This document shows, piece after piece, positions 14,781-23,543 of a DNA stretch of 64,000 nucleotides. Every line of letters starts with the position of its first letter. Position 1 is the stretch's first letter. The stretch spans positions 62,001 through 126,000 of the forward strand of contig NZ_VUOB01000075.1 in assembly GCF_008386585.1 (NCBI RefSeq), read 5' to 3'. The DNA is from Solihabitans fulvus (lineage in GTDB: Bacteria > Actinomycetota > Actinomycetes > Mycobacteriales > Pseudonocardiaceae). Below the pieces are notes generated by a model that saw nothing but the letters and a program-made list of their open reading frames with translations, was not told where the DNA came from and searched no databases. The translations under genes were made by a program, and so were the position numbers.

Positions 14781-15480
14781 GTGCGTGCCGGCATCGTGGT
14801 CACCGCTCACCCCGGCGTGGCAGAACTCGCCGTGCAGGCCGAGGAGTTGGGTTTCAGCAGCTTCTGGGTTTACGACACGCCGATGGTGCATGGTGATCCG
14901 TTCGTGGCGCTTGGCCTCTGTGCGCAGGCAACCAGCCGGATCAAGCTCGGTGTCGGGGTGACGTCACCGGCGTTGCGGTCCGCGCCGGCCGCCGCGAGCG
15001 GATTCGCCAGTCTCAACGCGCTGGCACCGGGTCAGGTCGTCTGCGGTATCGGTACTGGGAACAGTGCCCGGAGCACTCTGGGCATGCCGCCGACCAGGGC
15101 GGCTGAGCTGGAGACGTTCACCGCCGCGTTGCAGGACCTGTGCGCCGTCGAGTACCGCGAGGGCGATCGGTTCGGTGGCGTCCGGTTCCTGCATGCCGGG
15201 CAGCAGGTGAACACGACCGACTCGATCGAGTTCCTGGTGGCCGCGCTGGGGCCGAAGGCTGCTGCCGCCGCCGGGCGCCGTGCCGCCGGTCTCGTCACGG
15301 GACCTGATCACGCCGTCGCTGATGGACCAGCTGACCCTGGTCGGGACCCGGGACGACCTCCTTGCCCGCATCGCCACTCTGGAGGATGCCGGGGCCGACG
15401 AGATCGTCGTCCAGCCGGTGGCCGACCCACCGGCGGAGATGGCCGAGTTCGCCAAGCTCATCGTTGCTGCCGGAGCGTAG
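14781..15480 (+). pseudogene. Luciferase-like (F420-type) oxidoreductase with internal deletion
   Basis: The 5' part (GTG at 14781, GGAGG upstream) encodes the start of a TIM-barrel luciferase-like monooxygenase: 'AGIVVTAHPGVAELAVQAEE' and 'LNALAPGQVVCGIGTGNSAR'. After 'GRRAAGLVT' at about 15300 the frame is lost. The 3' part resumes in another frame with 'DLITPSLMDQLTLVGTRDDL' and ends 'FAKLIVAAGA' at 15480. Family members have about 320-340 residues; here about 230 remain, so roughly 90 codons plus a frame are missing. It is probably inactive. Confidence 0.75.
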
Positions 15481-15913
15481 CCAGCATGGGTACGAGGCCC
15501 TCGCATGTGATCGAGTAGTGCGGACAGCAGCTTGTCGGTTGATCAAGTCGCGCGGAAACTCCAGGTCGTTCTATCGAGCTTGGTCATGTTCACGCGGAAG
15601 GTGCGGAAGGTATAGCGCCGCAAAGGTTTCCACGTCGCCGACGGCCGCACCCGTCATAGCGCTGAAGGGTCGGCCGCAGGCCCAGGCCGCCCGATTAGGC
15701 GAGAGATGCTTGGTAGCACTGGAAAGCGCGTTGGCACCGAACTCGCTCCAGCGCGTCTCGCTGACGCGACGAACTGCCCGATGCCCAAGTCGAACCCGGG
15801 TACTACCCCGCCTCCGTGCTGCGGACCGGGCGCTACTCGTCGAACGACACCGGCATGGTGATCTTCGCGCGGTACCAGGACAAGCACCACCAGGCCTCTG
15901 ACCGCGCCTTCGG
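15481..15913. other. Gene-poor interval with a short protein remnant
   Basis: No complete gene. A plus-strand frame at about 15770-15905 reads 'LPDAQVEPGYYPASVLRTGR' and 'MVIFARYQDKHHQASDRAFG', which looks like real protein, but it has no start codon and no upstream continuation. I cannot assign it to a family. Confidence 0.4.
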
Positions 15914-16408
15914 TCAGGGCATGGTCAATAGTTCTGCGATCACCGCCGTGCCGGGCGCGTGTCTACCGCCCGGCCCGGCCAGCACGGTCACCTCGTCGGG
16001 TCGCAGTACCGTGCCGCAGTGCGCGCACGTGACGACCGGGGTGATCTCCTCGCCGCACACCTCATGCACCAGCCGCATGGGCACGCCGTCGACGGCCAGG
16101 TGGTGATCGCCCCAGGCCAGCAGACTGATCACCACCCCGTACAACCCGGTTCCGGACTCAGTAAGCGAGTACTCGTACCGAACCGGATTGCGCTGGTAGG
16201 CCTCCCGCTCGACCAACCCGGACGCCATCAGCCGCTCGAGGCGCTCGGTCAGGATGTTCGTGGCCACGCCGAGATCGCGGACCAGTTGTTCGAACCGGTT
16301 CACCCCGAGGAACAGGTCACGCAGCACCAGCAGCGTCCACGGGTCGGCAATCAGGCCCGCGGTGCGGGCGACCGAGCAGGCCATGGTGGCGAAGCGGTCC
16401 CTGTTCAT
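15914..16408 (-). CDS. HxlR-family winged-helix regulator
   Basis: A 164-residue regulator. The winged helix spans residues 10-95, with 'PWTLLVLRDLFLGVNRFEQL' and 'ILTERLERLMASGLVER', the standard HxlR pattern; 'NPVRYEYSLTESG' forms the wing. The C-terminal extension contains 'CAHCGTVL', a possible metal- or redox-sensitive Cys pair. The start is ATG at 16408. It is divergent from the NTF2-like gene at 16462 across a 53-bp gap with a 10-bp palindrome, so it probably regulates both. Confidence 0.85.
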   Translation of the reverse strand: MNRDRFATMACSVARTAGLIADPWTLLVLRDLFLGVNRFEQLVRDLGVATNILTERLERLMASGLVEREAYQRNPVRYEYSLTESGTGLYGVVISLLAWGDHHLAVDGVPMRLVHEVCGEEITPVVTCAHCGTVLRPDEVTVLAGPGGRHAPGTAVIAELLTMP

Positions 16409-16423
16409 GCCGTCAGCATAGTT

Positions 16424-16433
16424 ACTTGCAAGT
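16424..16433. promoter_or_regulatory. Palindrome in the HxlR/NTF2 promoter
   Basis: ACTTGCAAGT, a perfect 10-bp palindrome, 16 bp from the HxlR start and 28 bp from the opposite gene. HxlR proteins bind short symmetric sites of this kind. Confidence 0.5.
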
Positions 16434-16461
16434 CGCAACTCACTCGGCATAGCGTGACGCC

Positions 16462-16896
16462 ATGTACCACGCCGTTGTGCGTGCGAAAGTGCGCAAGCTG
16501 TGGACCCGGGTCGCGGCCGGGGACTATCGGGCCGCCGTGGCGATGGCCGCACCGACCCTGCGGTTCCGGTTCGTCGGCGAGGCACCCCCGGCCGCCACAC
16601 TGACCGGGCCGGTCGAGTTCGAGCGTTGGTTCGCCGACCTGTTCGTCCTGTTCCCTGGCATCCGGGTCAGCCTGGCCGATGTGGTCGTGCGCGGCTGGCC
16701 ATGGCGGACCACGGTGATCGTCCGGCTGTCGATCGAAGCCACCCTCGCCGACGGAACTCCTTACCGCAACGAGGGAATCCAATGGGTCACGCTGCGCTGG
16801 GGCCGGATGGTCGAGGACTACGTGCTTGAGGACACGGCCCGCCTGTATGCCGCCGTCCGGCTACAGCAGGGTTGCGGGATCGGGCAGAGGCCGTAG
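16462..16896 (+). CDS. NTF2/SnoaL-like protein
   Basis: A 144-residue protein with the NTF2-like cone fold typical of SnoaL-related proteins: an N-terminal helix pair ('LWTRVAAGDYRAAVAMAAP'), then strands 'LRFRFVG', 'RVSLADVVVRGWPWRTTVIV' and 'NEGIQWVTLRWGRMVEDYVL'. The family holds small polyketide cyclases, isomerases and many scavenging or binding proteins, so the reaction cannot be deduced. It faces the HxlR regulator across a short shared promoter and is probably induced by the ligand that regulator senses. Confidence 0.75.
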   Translation: MYHAVVRAKVRKLWTRVAAGDYRAAVAMAAPTLRFRFVGEAPPAATLTGPVEFERWFADLFVLFPGIRVSLADVVVRGWPWRTTVIVRLSIEATLADGTPYRNEGIQWVTLRWGRMVEDYVLEDTARLYAAVRLQQGCGIGQRP

Positions 16897-17021
16897 CGCT
16901 GCGGCTTGCCCGCCTCGTCGCCGGATTTCACCGTGCTGTCGCTGCGGCGGCCAAGGCCGTCCGCGGCGCGCGCAAGGCCCTGGTCCTGCCCTGCGCCCGG
17001 TGTCGGTGGAGCGTCCGGCGG

Positions 17022-17810
17022 TCAGTCGCCCTCGGTGCGAGCGCCGGGCTGGGCAGGGTAGGCGTCGTGCCGGGCCTGCGACGTCGAAGCCATGGCGATC
17101 TCGGCGAGGCGGTCCCAGGCAGGCGAGGACGCGGTGACCGCGGCGGCGACTATCTGGGCGAGTGCCGGGTCGATGGCGGGTCCGAGGTCGTCCGGGCCGC
17201 TGCGCTGGCCGGCTTTCCAGCGCTCGGCGCGCTTGGCCAGGGCGGGCAGGCGCGGGTCCTGCGGGGACCAGTCGAATGCCGCGTCGTACTCGAGGTAGAT
17301 GGCGCGGAACTCGGGATCGTCGAGGGCGTCGCGCTTGTCGGCGATCCAGATGGCCGCCGCTCGCGGCGATGTCGACTGGAGCAGGATCCAGCCATCGCGC
17401 TCCATGTTGACGCCGCGGCGACTGACGCCGAGCTGGCGGAGACGGTCGAGGTAGGTGGCGACCTCGGCCGAGACGAGCAATCGATCACCTGCGGCGAGCG
17501 CGGCGAGTCGGGCCCGGGCGCTGCTGATCTCCGCGGCGCGCTTGCGCAGTCCGCGGTCGATCTCGGCGATCGTCGCGGTGAACACGTCGAGGTCGGCGGC
17601 GAGCAGCTCCTTGATGCGGGCGAGGGGCACCGCCGCGTCGACCAGTGTCTTGATCTTCACTAGGGCGATGCGACCGCGCCGCCGGTGAGCAGTGTCCGCG
17701 TGAACCTCTCGCTGGTGTGTGCTGTCGGCCGCGGCCTTCTCGTGAGTTGTCGAGGTGACATCGTTGGTCCTCTCTCGGGTTTGCGTGAGGCGTCTGTTCT
17801 CGCCACCCAT
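17022..17810 (-). pseudogene. MerR-family regulator lacking its DNA-binding domain
   Basis: The C-terminal 200 residues are a typical MerR dimer coil and effector region: 'LVDAAVPLARIKELLAADLD', 'TYLDRLRQLGVSRRGVNMER', 'IYLEYDAAFDWSPQDPRLPA'. The N-terminus lacks both helices of the HTH. Only 'HQREVHADTAHRRRGRIALV' remains, which corresponds to the 'NQRRYH-DTLRRV' end of the MerR DNA-binding domain. The roughly 35 residues that should precede it are missing. The ATG at 17810 is the first in-frame start, but the original start was probably lost with the deletion. A complete MerR-type dyad is kept upstream. Confidence 0.65.
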
Positions 17811-17816
17811 GGTCGA

Positions 17817-17839
17817 ACGTTGCCCCAGGGGCAACGTCA
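17817..17839 (-). promoter_or_regulatory. MerR-type dyad with -35 element
   Basis: A 21-bp near-perfect palindrome, ACGTTGCCCC-A-GGGGCAACGT (17817-17837), overlaps a minus-strand -35 element TTGACG (17839-17834). This is the usual MerR promoter layout, although the regulator next to it has lost its DNA-binding domain. Confidence 0.65.
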
Positions 17840-18184
17840 AGCCGACGGGGATCGGGCGAGGCCGCAGACGCTCTGAGGGAGCGGCACGCTCGCCCTGCGG
17901 CCGTGGACGGAAGGCCCGTTCGCCCACGGCCGCGCAGGACACAGCCGCGCCGGGCAGGCCGGCAGATGAGTTCCTGAGTGTGGACGTCGGGTGTCCGAGG
18001 GCCAGATGCCCAACGCTCGCTCAACACTTCGACGTCAGGCGTCTGCTGGACGATGCCAGGGCAACGGCGACGAACCGTGGGTGAAGATCGTCTGGGCGGC
18101 TTCGGGTTTGGGGTACGCGTTGGCTCGTTCGACGAGTTCGCCGGCCTCGATGAGCTCGAACGCCATCGCCAGCCCGCCGCCCCA
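17840..18184. other. Interval with a possible transposase tail
   Basis: On the minus strand 18035-18180 reads 'LAMAFELIEAGELVERANAY', which loosely resembles the C-terminal end of IS256-type transposases with an internal deletion, then stops. The resemblance is weak. Nothing else in the interval looks like a gene. Confidence 0.25.
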
Positions 18185-18458
18185 AGTCCGGGGATGGGTT
18201 GGGGCGCACCGGTCTTGGGGTGGGAGCGGACGGTGGCGAACGCTCCTGGCGCTTCCAGGTTGATGACTCTGGTGGGGGTGACGTCGTGGGTGGTCAGTGG
18301 ACCTTGCGGACGTTTCAGCCGCCGAGGTAGGCCTTGGCCATGACCTCGCTGGCGGTGAGGCAGTCGCGGGTGGTGGTGCCCAGGTGGTGCCAGGCGTCCT
18401 GGCGGTGGGAGATGAACGCGGCGGTGTCGTCGTCGAACTCCTCGATCTGGTGGCTCAT
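18185..18458 (-). pseudogene. DUF932 plasmid/phage-type protein, N-terminal remnant
   Basis: ATG at 18458 (GGAG upstream) begins 'MSHQIEEFDDDTAAFISHRQ' and continues 'DAWHHLGTTTRDCLTASEVM', the N-terminus of the DUF932 family found on phages and plasmids. After 'YLGG' a TGA (18315-18317) stands where the family has Trp; the same frame then gives 'NVRKV'. A one-base deletion near 18300 shifts to the frame reading 'LTTHDVTPTRVINLEAPGAF'. Similarity ends near 18190. At least two inactivating changes and a 3' truncation are visible. Confidence 0.7.
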
Positions 18459-18551
18459 CACGTGCTCCGATCCTGTGCTCGGCGCCCCTACTGGTGTGGG
18501 GCGCACTCGCCGGGACCGGCGCCGGGGAGGAGATCGAGGAGGACGGGTGTC

Positions 18552-18609
18552 AGCCGATCGGGTGGGATCGCGCAGCGACCCTGGTGGCCTTGGTCTCACC
18601 CGATCGGCT
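18552..18609. repeat. 13-bp inverted repeat
   Basis: AGCCGATCGGGTG at 18552-18564 and its exact complement at 18597-18609, spacer 32 nt. It lies about 95 bp upstream of the DUF932 remnant and may be a leftover of the same element or a terminator. Confidence 0.5.
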
Positions 18610-18832
18610 TTGATGCCCCGGGCCTCGACCGGACACGCTGGCGTCGGTCAGCGTGCGCGACCCCCACATCCATGGGCGCTGAGACCGGGAAGAACCTGCT
18701 CGCGGCCATGATCGATGGTCCGGCGGCGACTGTTGATTGTCGGTGTGGCAGGGGTGAAACCGTTGGGAGACAGTAGGAATCCTTCTCATGACATGCTGCG
18801 CGTCGCTGTTTTCCTTCTAGCACAATGGGTTT

Positions 18833-19030
18833 GTGCGCACGATCAGGATCGACTTGCCAGACCATGCCGGTGACGACCAGGTTGCCGGCCTCGCTCACGC
18901 GTTGTGGGCCGTGGTCGCCACGACCGGACTTGCTGCGGAGTCCAGGATCAGTGTGGACGAGCGGTTGACTGACAGTCAGCTGAACGCGGCCTTCGACACC
19001 GCCGCCGAGCACTACCCCTGGGGCCCTTAG
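18833..19030 (+). CDS. Small hypothetical protein
   Basis: A 65-residue acidic protein (start GTG at 18833, 'RTIRIDLPDHAGDDQVAGLA') with one amphipathic helix and no recognisable domain. Codon use is normal for the region. The stop at 19030 directly abuts the end of an IS5-type remnant, so the C-terminus may have been altered by the insertion. No strong ribosome site is seen; leaderless translation is possible. Confidence 0.4.
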   Translation: MRTIRIDLPDHAGDDQVAGLAHALWAVVATTGLAAESRISVDERLTDSQLNAAFDTAAEHYPWGP

Positions 19031-19150
19031 GGCGTGTCCCGTGGATCATGTGACGGGATCACGGAGCCAGATCCGGATCGAGGCGACGTCGATGGTGCCC
19101 TGGTAGCCGCGCTCGCGTTTGTCGTAACGGGCGGCGACTGCGGGCTGGCC
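19031..19150 (-). mobile_element. IS5-type transposase C-terminal remnant
   Basis: The minus strand reads 'VAARYDKRERGYQGTIDVAS' then 'IRIWLRDPVT' and stops at 19046. This is the conserved C-terminal end of IS5-group transposases ('ATRYDKR...YRGTIDVASIRIWLR'). The following GGGCGTGTCCC probably belongs to the element's terminal repeat. The remainder of the element is absent. Confidence 0.65.
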
Positions 19151-19170
19151 GGCTCAGAGGCGGAGCACGG

Positions 19171-20583
19171 TCAGCCCGAACGGACCGCCGTCGGCGACGT
19201 GGGTGCGGGCAGGCGGATGACGAAGCGGGTCCGTCCCGGTTGGGAGTAGACCTCGATGGACCCGCCGTGCCGCTCGGTCACGATGCGGTAGACGATGTGC
19301 AGCCCGAGGCCGGTGCCGCTGCCGATGTCCTTGGTGGTGAAGAACGGCTCGAAAAGCCGCGCCTGCACCTCGGGCGGGATGCCGGGACCGTCGTCGCCGA
19401 TCTCGACCGACACGCAGGAGCCGTCCAGCCAGGTCCGCAGCGACACCGTGCCGGAGCCGCCGAGGGCGTCCAGGGCGTTGTCGATGATGTTGGTCCACAC
19501 CTGGTTCAGCTCAGCGCCCTTGGCAAGCAGCCTGGGCAGCGCCGGGTCGTACGAGCGTTCGACCGTGACCCCGCGCAGTTTCGCCGACAGCAACCGCAGG
19601 GTGGAGTCCAGCCCGGCGTGGATGTCGACCTCCTGCTCCGGGGCGCGGTCCAGCTGGGTGTAGGTGCGGACGTCGTCGACCAGCGCCGACACTCGACCGA
19701 CGCTGTCCGCCAGGTCGACGGTGAGCGACTCGACGGCCAACAGCGCGCACAGGTACCGGACGGCCGGTCCGACTGGCACGCCCCGCGCCCCCACCGACGA
19801 GAGCCACTCCGCGTCTGCTCCCGCGTCCGCGAGCAGACCGCCGGCCTCACCGCGCACGTCGCAGTCATGGTCGACGAGCCAGTCCTCGATCTCGTCCTCG
19901 CGGTCCGCCCTGCCCAGCGCGGACTGCGGCACCGGCCGGCCGCGCAGTTCCTCCCGCAGCGCACGGGGATGCGCACTCTCCTCGCCTGCCATGGCCCAGT
20001 CCGCGGCGGCCGACTCCACGTCGGCGATGGCCGCCGGCAGCTCCCCGGACGCCCGGCGCGCGGCGGCCGCCGGGTTGTTCAGCTCGTGCGCCAGCCCGGC
20101 GGCGACGGTGCTCAGCGCGGCCAGCGTGCTGCGCTCCCGCGCCTGCATCTCGGTCATCCGCAGCCGCCACGCCACCACCGGCAGCATGACCCCGGCCACC
20201 TGCGGACAGCGCGCCAGCATCTCCTGGAAGTCGGCGGGACTCAGCACGCCGATCCGGCTCTGTGCGGTCACTGTGGCCGTCGCGGTGTGCGGATTCCCCG
20301 TCAGCAACTGGACTTCGCCGGTGAACGAGTTCGCCGCGGCCGGCTTGCCGGGGTCCGGGGCCTCGCCGCCGACCCGGTGCCGGGTGCCCACCTGCTGGCG
20401 GTCGTCCACCAGGCGGGTCATCGTCAACTCGCCGTCCAGCAACAGGAACAGCCCCGCGGGCGGCTCGCCCTCCGTGAACAGGACCTCGCCAGGGCTGGCG
20501 TCGCGGATGGCGAGTACCGAGGCCAGCCAGTCGAGCTGCTCCCCGGAAAGCCCGGCGAACAGCGGAATGTCGCGGAGGTTCAC
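19171..20583 (-). CDS. Sensor histidine kinase with cyclic-nucleotide-binding domain
   Basis: A 470-residue soluble kinase. Residues 1-145 form a cNMP-binding (CRP-like) domain ('IPLFAGLSGEQLDWLASVLA', 'GLFLLLDGELTMTRL'). The DHp helix carries the phospho-acceptor His in 'STVAAGLAHELNNPAAAARR'. The HATPase domain has the N box 'QVWTNIIDNALDAL', G1 'DDGPGIPPE' and G2 'GSGTGLGLHIVYRI'. There is no membrane segment, so it should sense a cytoplasmic signal. The GTG start at 20583 overlaps the stop of the upstream receiver-reductase gene by 4 bp, and that protein is the likely partner. Confidence 0.85.
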   Translation of the reverse strand: MNLRDIPLFAGLSGEQLDWLASVLAIRDASPGEVLFTEGEPPAGLFLLLDGELTMTRLVDDRQQVGTRHRVGGEAPDPGKPAAANSFTGEVQLLTGNPHTATATVTAQSRIGVLSPADFQEMLARCPQVAGVMLPVVAWRLRMTEMQARERSTLAALSTVAAGLAHELNNPAAAARRASGELPAAIADVESAAADWAMAGEESAHPRALREELRGRPVPQSALGRADREDEIEDWLVDHDCDVRGEAGGLLADAGADAEWLSSVGARGVPVGPAVRYLCALLAVESLTVDLADSVGRVSALVDDVRTYTQLDRAPEQEVDIHAGLDSTLRLLSAKLRGVTVERSYDPALPRLLAKGAELNQVWTNIIDNALDALGGSGTVSLRTWLDGSCVSVEIGDDGPGIPPEVQARLFEPFFTTKDIGSGTGLGLHIVYRIVTERHGGSIEVYSQPGRTRFVIRLPAPTSPTAVRSG

Positions 20584-22244
20584 GAGCCCGCCAGGTACTG
20601 GTGGGTGAACGCGACCGCCATCGCGCCCTCGCCGACCGCGGACGCGACCCGCCGCATCGCGCCGGACCGCACGTCGCCGACCGCGAACACGCCGGGCACG
20701 CTGGTCTCCAGCAGGAAGGGCAGACGCGACAGCGACCAGCCGGATTCGGCCAGCTGGTCGTCGGACAGCTCGGTGCCGGTGATCACGAAGCCGTGCGGAT
20801 CGCGCAGGATCTCCTTGGGCAGCCAGGATGTCCGGGGTGCCGCGCCGATGAACGTGAACACCGCGTCGGCCTCGGCGACCTGCTCGGTGCCGTCGCGGTC
20901 CAGCACGAGCCGCTCAAGCCGGCCCTCGCCCTCCAGCCGCACGACCTTCGTCCGCAGCCGCACCTCGATGTTCGGGGTGCTCCTGATCTGCTCGACCAGG
21001 TACTGGGACATGCCCTTCTCCAGCGAGTCGCCGCGGATGAGCATGACGACCCTGGCCGCGTACTTCGAGAAGTACATGGCGCCCTGGCCGGCGGAGTTGG
21101 CCCCGCCCACCACATAGACCGTGAGTCCCGAGCAGGAGATCGCCTCGGTCACGGCCGCGCCGTAGTAGACGCCGGCGCCAGCCAGCCCGTCCGCCCCTGG
21201 GACGTCGAGCCGGTTGTAGCTGACCCCGGTCGCCAGGATCAGCGCCTGCGCGGTGATCTCGGTGCCGTCCGACAGCGTGATCACCTTGACCGAGTCCTCC
21301 ACGCGCAGCGAGGTGATCTCCTGCGGTGAAAGGATTTCCGCGCCGAGCCGCTTCGCCTGCGCGGTCGCCCGGCGAGCCAGGTCGCCGCCGGACAGGCCGG
21401 CGGGGAAGCCGAGGTAGTTCTCGATCCGCGAGCTGGTGCCCGCCTGCCCGCCGGGGGCCTCCCGGTCGACGGCGACGGTGCTCAGGCCCTCCGACGCCCC
21501 ATAGACGGCCGCAGCCAGCCCGCTGGGGCCCGCGCCGACGATCACCAGGTCGTACGCCTTGCGCTCCGCCGCCGTCGCCAGGCCGAGCTGCTCGCTGAGC
21601 TGGGCGGTCGTCGGCGCGGCGAGCCTGCTGCCGTCGGGGAACTCCACCACGGGCAGCGCGAGGCCGTCCGCCGCGTCCGGGTTGGCACCGGCGTCGGTGA
21701 ACCGGAACGGGATGAGCTGGCGGGTCAGGAAGTTCCGGATGTCGTGGGTGGCCGCGTTGAACCGCAGCCCGATCACCCGGATGCCCTGCCACTGCGAGGC
21801 GCGCGCCGCCTGCCAGTCGGCCAGCAGGTCGTCCAGCACCGGGTAGAAGCGCTCCTCCGGCGGGTCCCACGGCTTCATCAGGTAGTGGTCCAGCCGGGCG
21901 TCGTTGATCGCCGAGATGGCCGCGTCGGTGTCGGCGTAGGCGGTGAGCAAAACCCGCCGCGCCTCGGGGAACAGCGTCAGCGAGCGGCGCAGGAACTCCA
22001 CTCCGGTGGTCTCCGGCATCCGCTGGTCGGACAGCAGCAGCGCGGGCTCCTCGCCGCGCGCGGCCAGTTCGTCCAGCACCGCAAGCGCCTCCGCCGCCGA
22101 GGACACCGTGACGACCCGGTACTGGCCGGCGTAGGAGCGGCGCAGGTCCCGCCGGACGGCCCGCAGCACCTGCGGATCGTCGTCGACGGCCAGCATGACC
22201 GGGCGCCGGTCGTCGTCGGCGGTGGTGGTGGTGTCGGTGGTCAT
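20580..22244 (-). CDS. Response regulator fused to a thioredoxin-reductase-like flavoprotein
   Basis: A 554-residue fusion. Residues 15-135 are a receiver domain ('VMLAVDDDPQVLRAVRRDLR', phospho-Asp in 'LLLSDQRMPETTG', Lys in 'LMKPWD'). A thioredoxin-like linker follows. Residues 235-554 are an FAD/NAD(P) reductase ('VIVGAGPSGLAAAVYGASEG', 'VVGGANSAGQGAMYF', 'VFAVGDVRSGAMRRVASAVG'). True thioredoxin reductases have CxxC after 'YY'; here the motif reads 'YYGAAVTEAISCSG', so the redox disulfide is missing. It sits between the AraC and kinase genes, overlapping each by 4 bp. It probably answers the kinase with a change in redox activity rather than DNA binding. Confidence 0.85.
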   Translation of the reverse strand: MTTDTTTTADDDRRPVMLAVDDDPQVLRAVRRDLRRSYAGQYRVVTVSSAAEALAVLDELAARGEEPALLLSDQRMPETTGVEFLRRSLTLFPEARRVLLTAYADTDAAISAINDARLDHYLMKPWDPPEERFYPVLDDLLADWQAARASQWQGIRVIGLRFNAATHDIRNFLTRQLIPFRFTDAGANPDAADGLALPVVEFPDGSRLAAPTTAQLSEQLGLATAAERKAYDLVIVGAGPSGLAAAVYGASEGLSTVAVDREAPGGQAGTSSRIENYLGFPAGLSGGDLARRATAQAKRLGAEILSPQEITSLRVEDSVKVITLSDGTEITAQALILATGVSYNRLDVPGADGLAGAGVYYGAAVTEAISCSGLTVYVVGGANSAGQGAMYFSKYAARVVMLIRGDSLEKGMSQYLVEQIRSTPNIEVRLRTKVVRLEGEGRLERLVLDRDGTEQVAEADAVFTFIGAAPRTSWLPKEILRDPHGFVITGTELSDDQLAESGWSLSRLPFLLETSVPGVFAVGDVRSGAMRRVASAVGEGAMAVAFTHQYLAGS

Positions 22245-23263
22245 CGTGCTCCTCTGTGCGGATCGGTCGGTTTCACGGCCGCCACCTCCCAGCGGCGCAA
22301 CGTGCGCCGGGCGGCGCGCGCCGCCGAGTAGCCCAGCTCCTCGGCGAGGTCGGCGCGGGTCGGGGAGCTGGTGCCGAGCAGCGTCACGGCTCGCTGCCGG
22401 CGCACGGCGTCGAGCTCGGCGCGCCAGGTGGTGTCCTGCTCGCCGAGCCGGCGTTGCAGGGTGCGGGGGCTCAGGTACAGGTCGCGGGCGACGGCGTCGA
22501 GGCTGGCGGTGCCCTCGGACAGGCGCGCGTTGATCCGGTGCCGCAGCCAGTCGCGCCAGGTGGTGGCGCGCCGCGCCGAGACGAGAGTGTCGGCGCGGCC
22601 GCGCAGGCGCCCGGCGGCGACCGGGTCGGCGGTGGGCAGCGGCAGGCGCATGTCGTCGGCGCGGAAGACCAGCGCGTCGGCGGGCTGGTCGAAGTCGATC
22701 GACGCGGTGCCATACAGCTCGGCGTGCTCGGCGTGGGCGTGCGGCGCCGGGCTGGCGAACTCGACCCGTGCCGGCGTCACCGGCCGCCCTGCCGCCTTCC
22801 TGATCAGGTTCAACACGACGCCGAGGATGAACTCGGCGGCCAGCGCCCTGGAGTTGCCGTCCCCGGGGATCTGCGCAACCGTGAGGACGGCCTCGCCAGC
22901 CCGCTCGGCGAAGGCGAACTCGGCCGAGGTGGCGAGGCGCGCGTACGAGCTCGCGACCCGCAGGCCGGACCCGACATCGGGCGCGCTGACCACGAGGCGG
23001 TCGAACATCCCGAGCATGCCTGGCCGGTAGTAGTCCGCACCCCGGACGCCGACGTAGCGGGTGTCGCACTTCGCCTCGGTCAGATCCCACAGCCGCAGGG
23101 TCTGCGCTGCGGGGATGCGGATCGAGTCGTCGGCAAGCGCCCACTGCGCGAGCCCGGCGGCGTCGGCCAAGCGCTTGCGGTCGGCTCCGCGCTGGCCCGA
23201 GGCGGACAGAATCAGCCGTGGCACGGCCGCGGAGTCGGTCGGTTCGGCCGACGGTGCCGCCAT
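22241..23263 (-). CDS. AraC-family regulator
   Basis: A 340-residue AraC protein of the type with a long N-terminal ligand domain (arabinose-binding-like, residues 15-220) and a C-terminal double HTH. The first HTH is 'ASLDAVARDLYLSPRTLQRR', the second 'PTRADLAEELGYSAARAARR'. I chose ATG at 23263; a TTG two codons upstream is also in frame. It is the first gene of a three-gene overlapping operon with the receiver-reductase and kinase genes, and the only DNA-binding member of that operon. It may regulate the operon or the divergent SARP gene at 23544. The ligand is unknown. Confidence 0.8.
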   Translation of the reverse strand: MAAPSAEPTDSAAVPRLILSASGQRGADRKRLADAAGLAQWALADDSIRIPAAQTLRLWDLTEAKCDTRYVGVRGADYYRPGMLGMFDRLVVSAPDVGSGLRVASSYARLATSAEFAFAERAGEAVLTVAQIPGDGNSRALAAEFILGVVLNLIRKAAGRPVTPARVEFASPAPHAHAEHAELYGTASIDFDQPADALVFRADDMRLPLPTADPVAAGRLRGRADTLVSARRATTWRDWLRHRINARLSEGTASLDAVARDLYLSPRTLQRRLGEQDTTWRAELDAVRRQRAVTLLGTSSPTRADLAEELGYSAARAARRTLRRWEVAAVKPTDPHRGAR

Positions 23264-23543
23264 GTGCAAGTCCTCCGCGCGTCGTCGGCACCCTGACGGC
23301 CGAAGCTAACTATCCCGATCATGGTGCGGCAAGCGAGTTCCCTACGCCAGAAGGTCGTCGGGAATGTGGCGCGTTCGGTCCTCCCTCACCGCGTCCGTTC
23401 GCACGTAGCGTCGCGTGGGCCGGCGGCAGGGTCGAGCTTGGATGTCAGCTGGTCTGCGGGTTTCTGGGGTAGCCGCGGCGGTGCGCGGGGGACGAGGCCG
23501 TCTCCGCCGCGGCGGTGGCTTGTGCGGGATGGCGAGGACAGCG

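Noticed and set aside
18035..18180. IS256-type transposase C-terminus
   Set aside because: Only 'AMAFELIEA' and 'GELVER' resemble it, and an internal deletion must be assumed. It is mentioned only as a weak possibility in the interval entry.
20580..23291. A 903-codon minus-strand open frame extending the receiver-reductase far upstream
   Set aside because: The first ~350 codons are a Pro/Arg/Gly-rich shadow of the AraC gene in another frame. The real start is ATG 22244, which overlaps the AraC stop by 4 bp.
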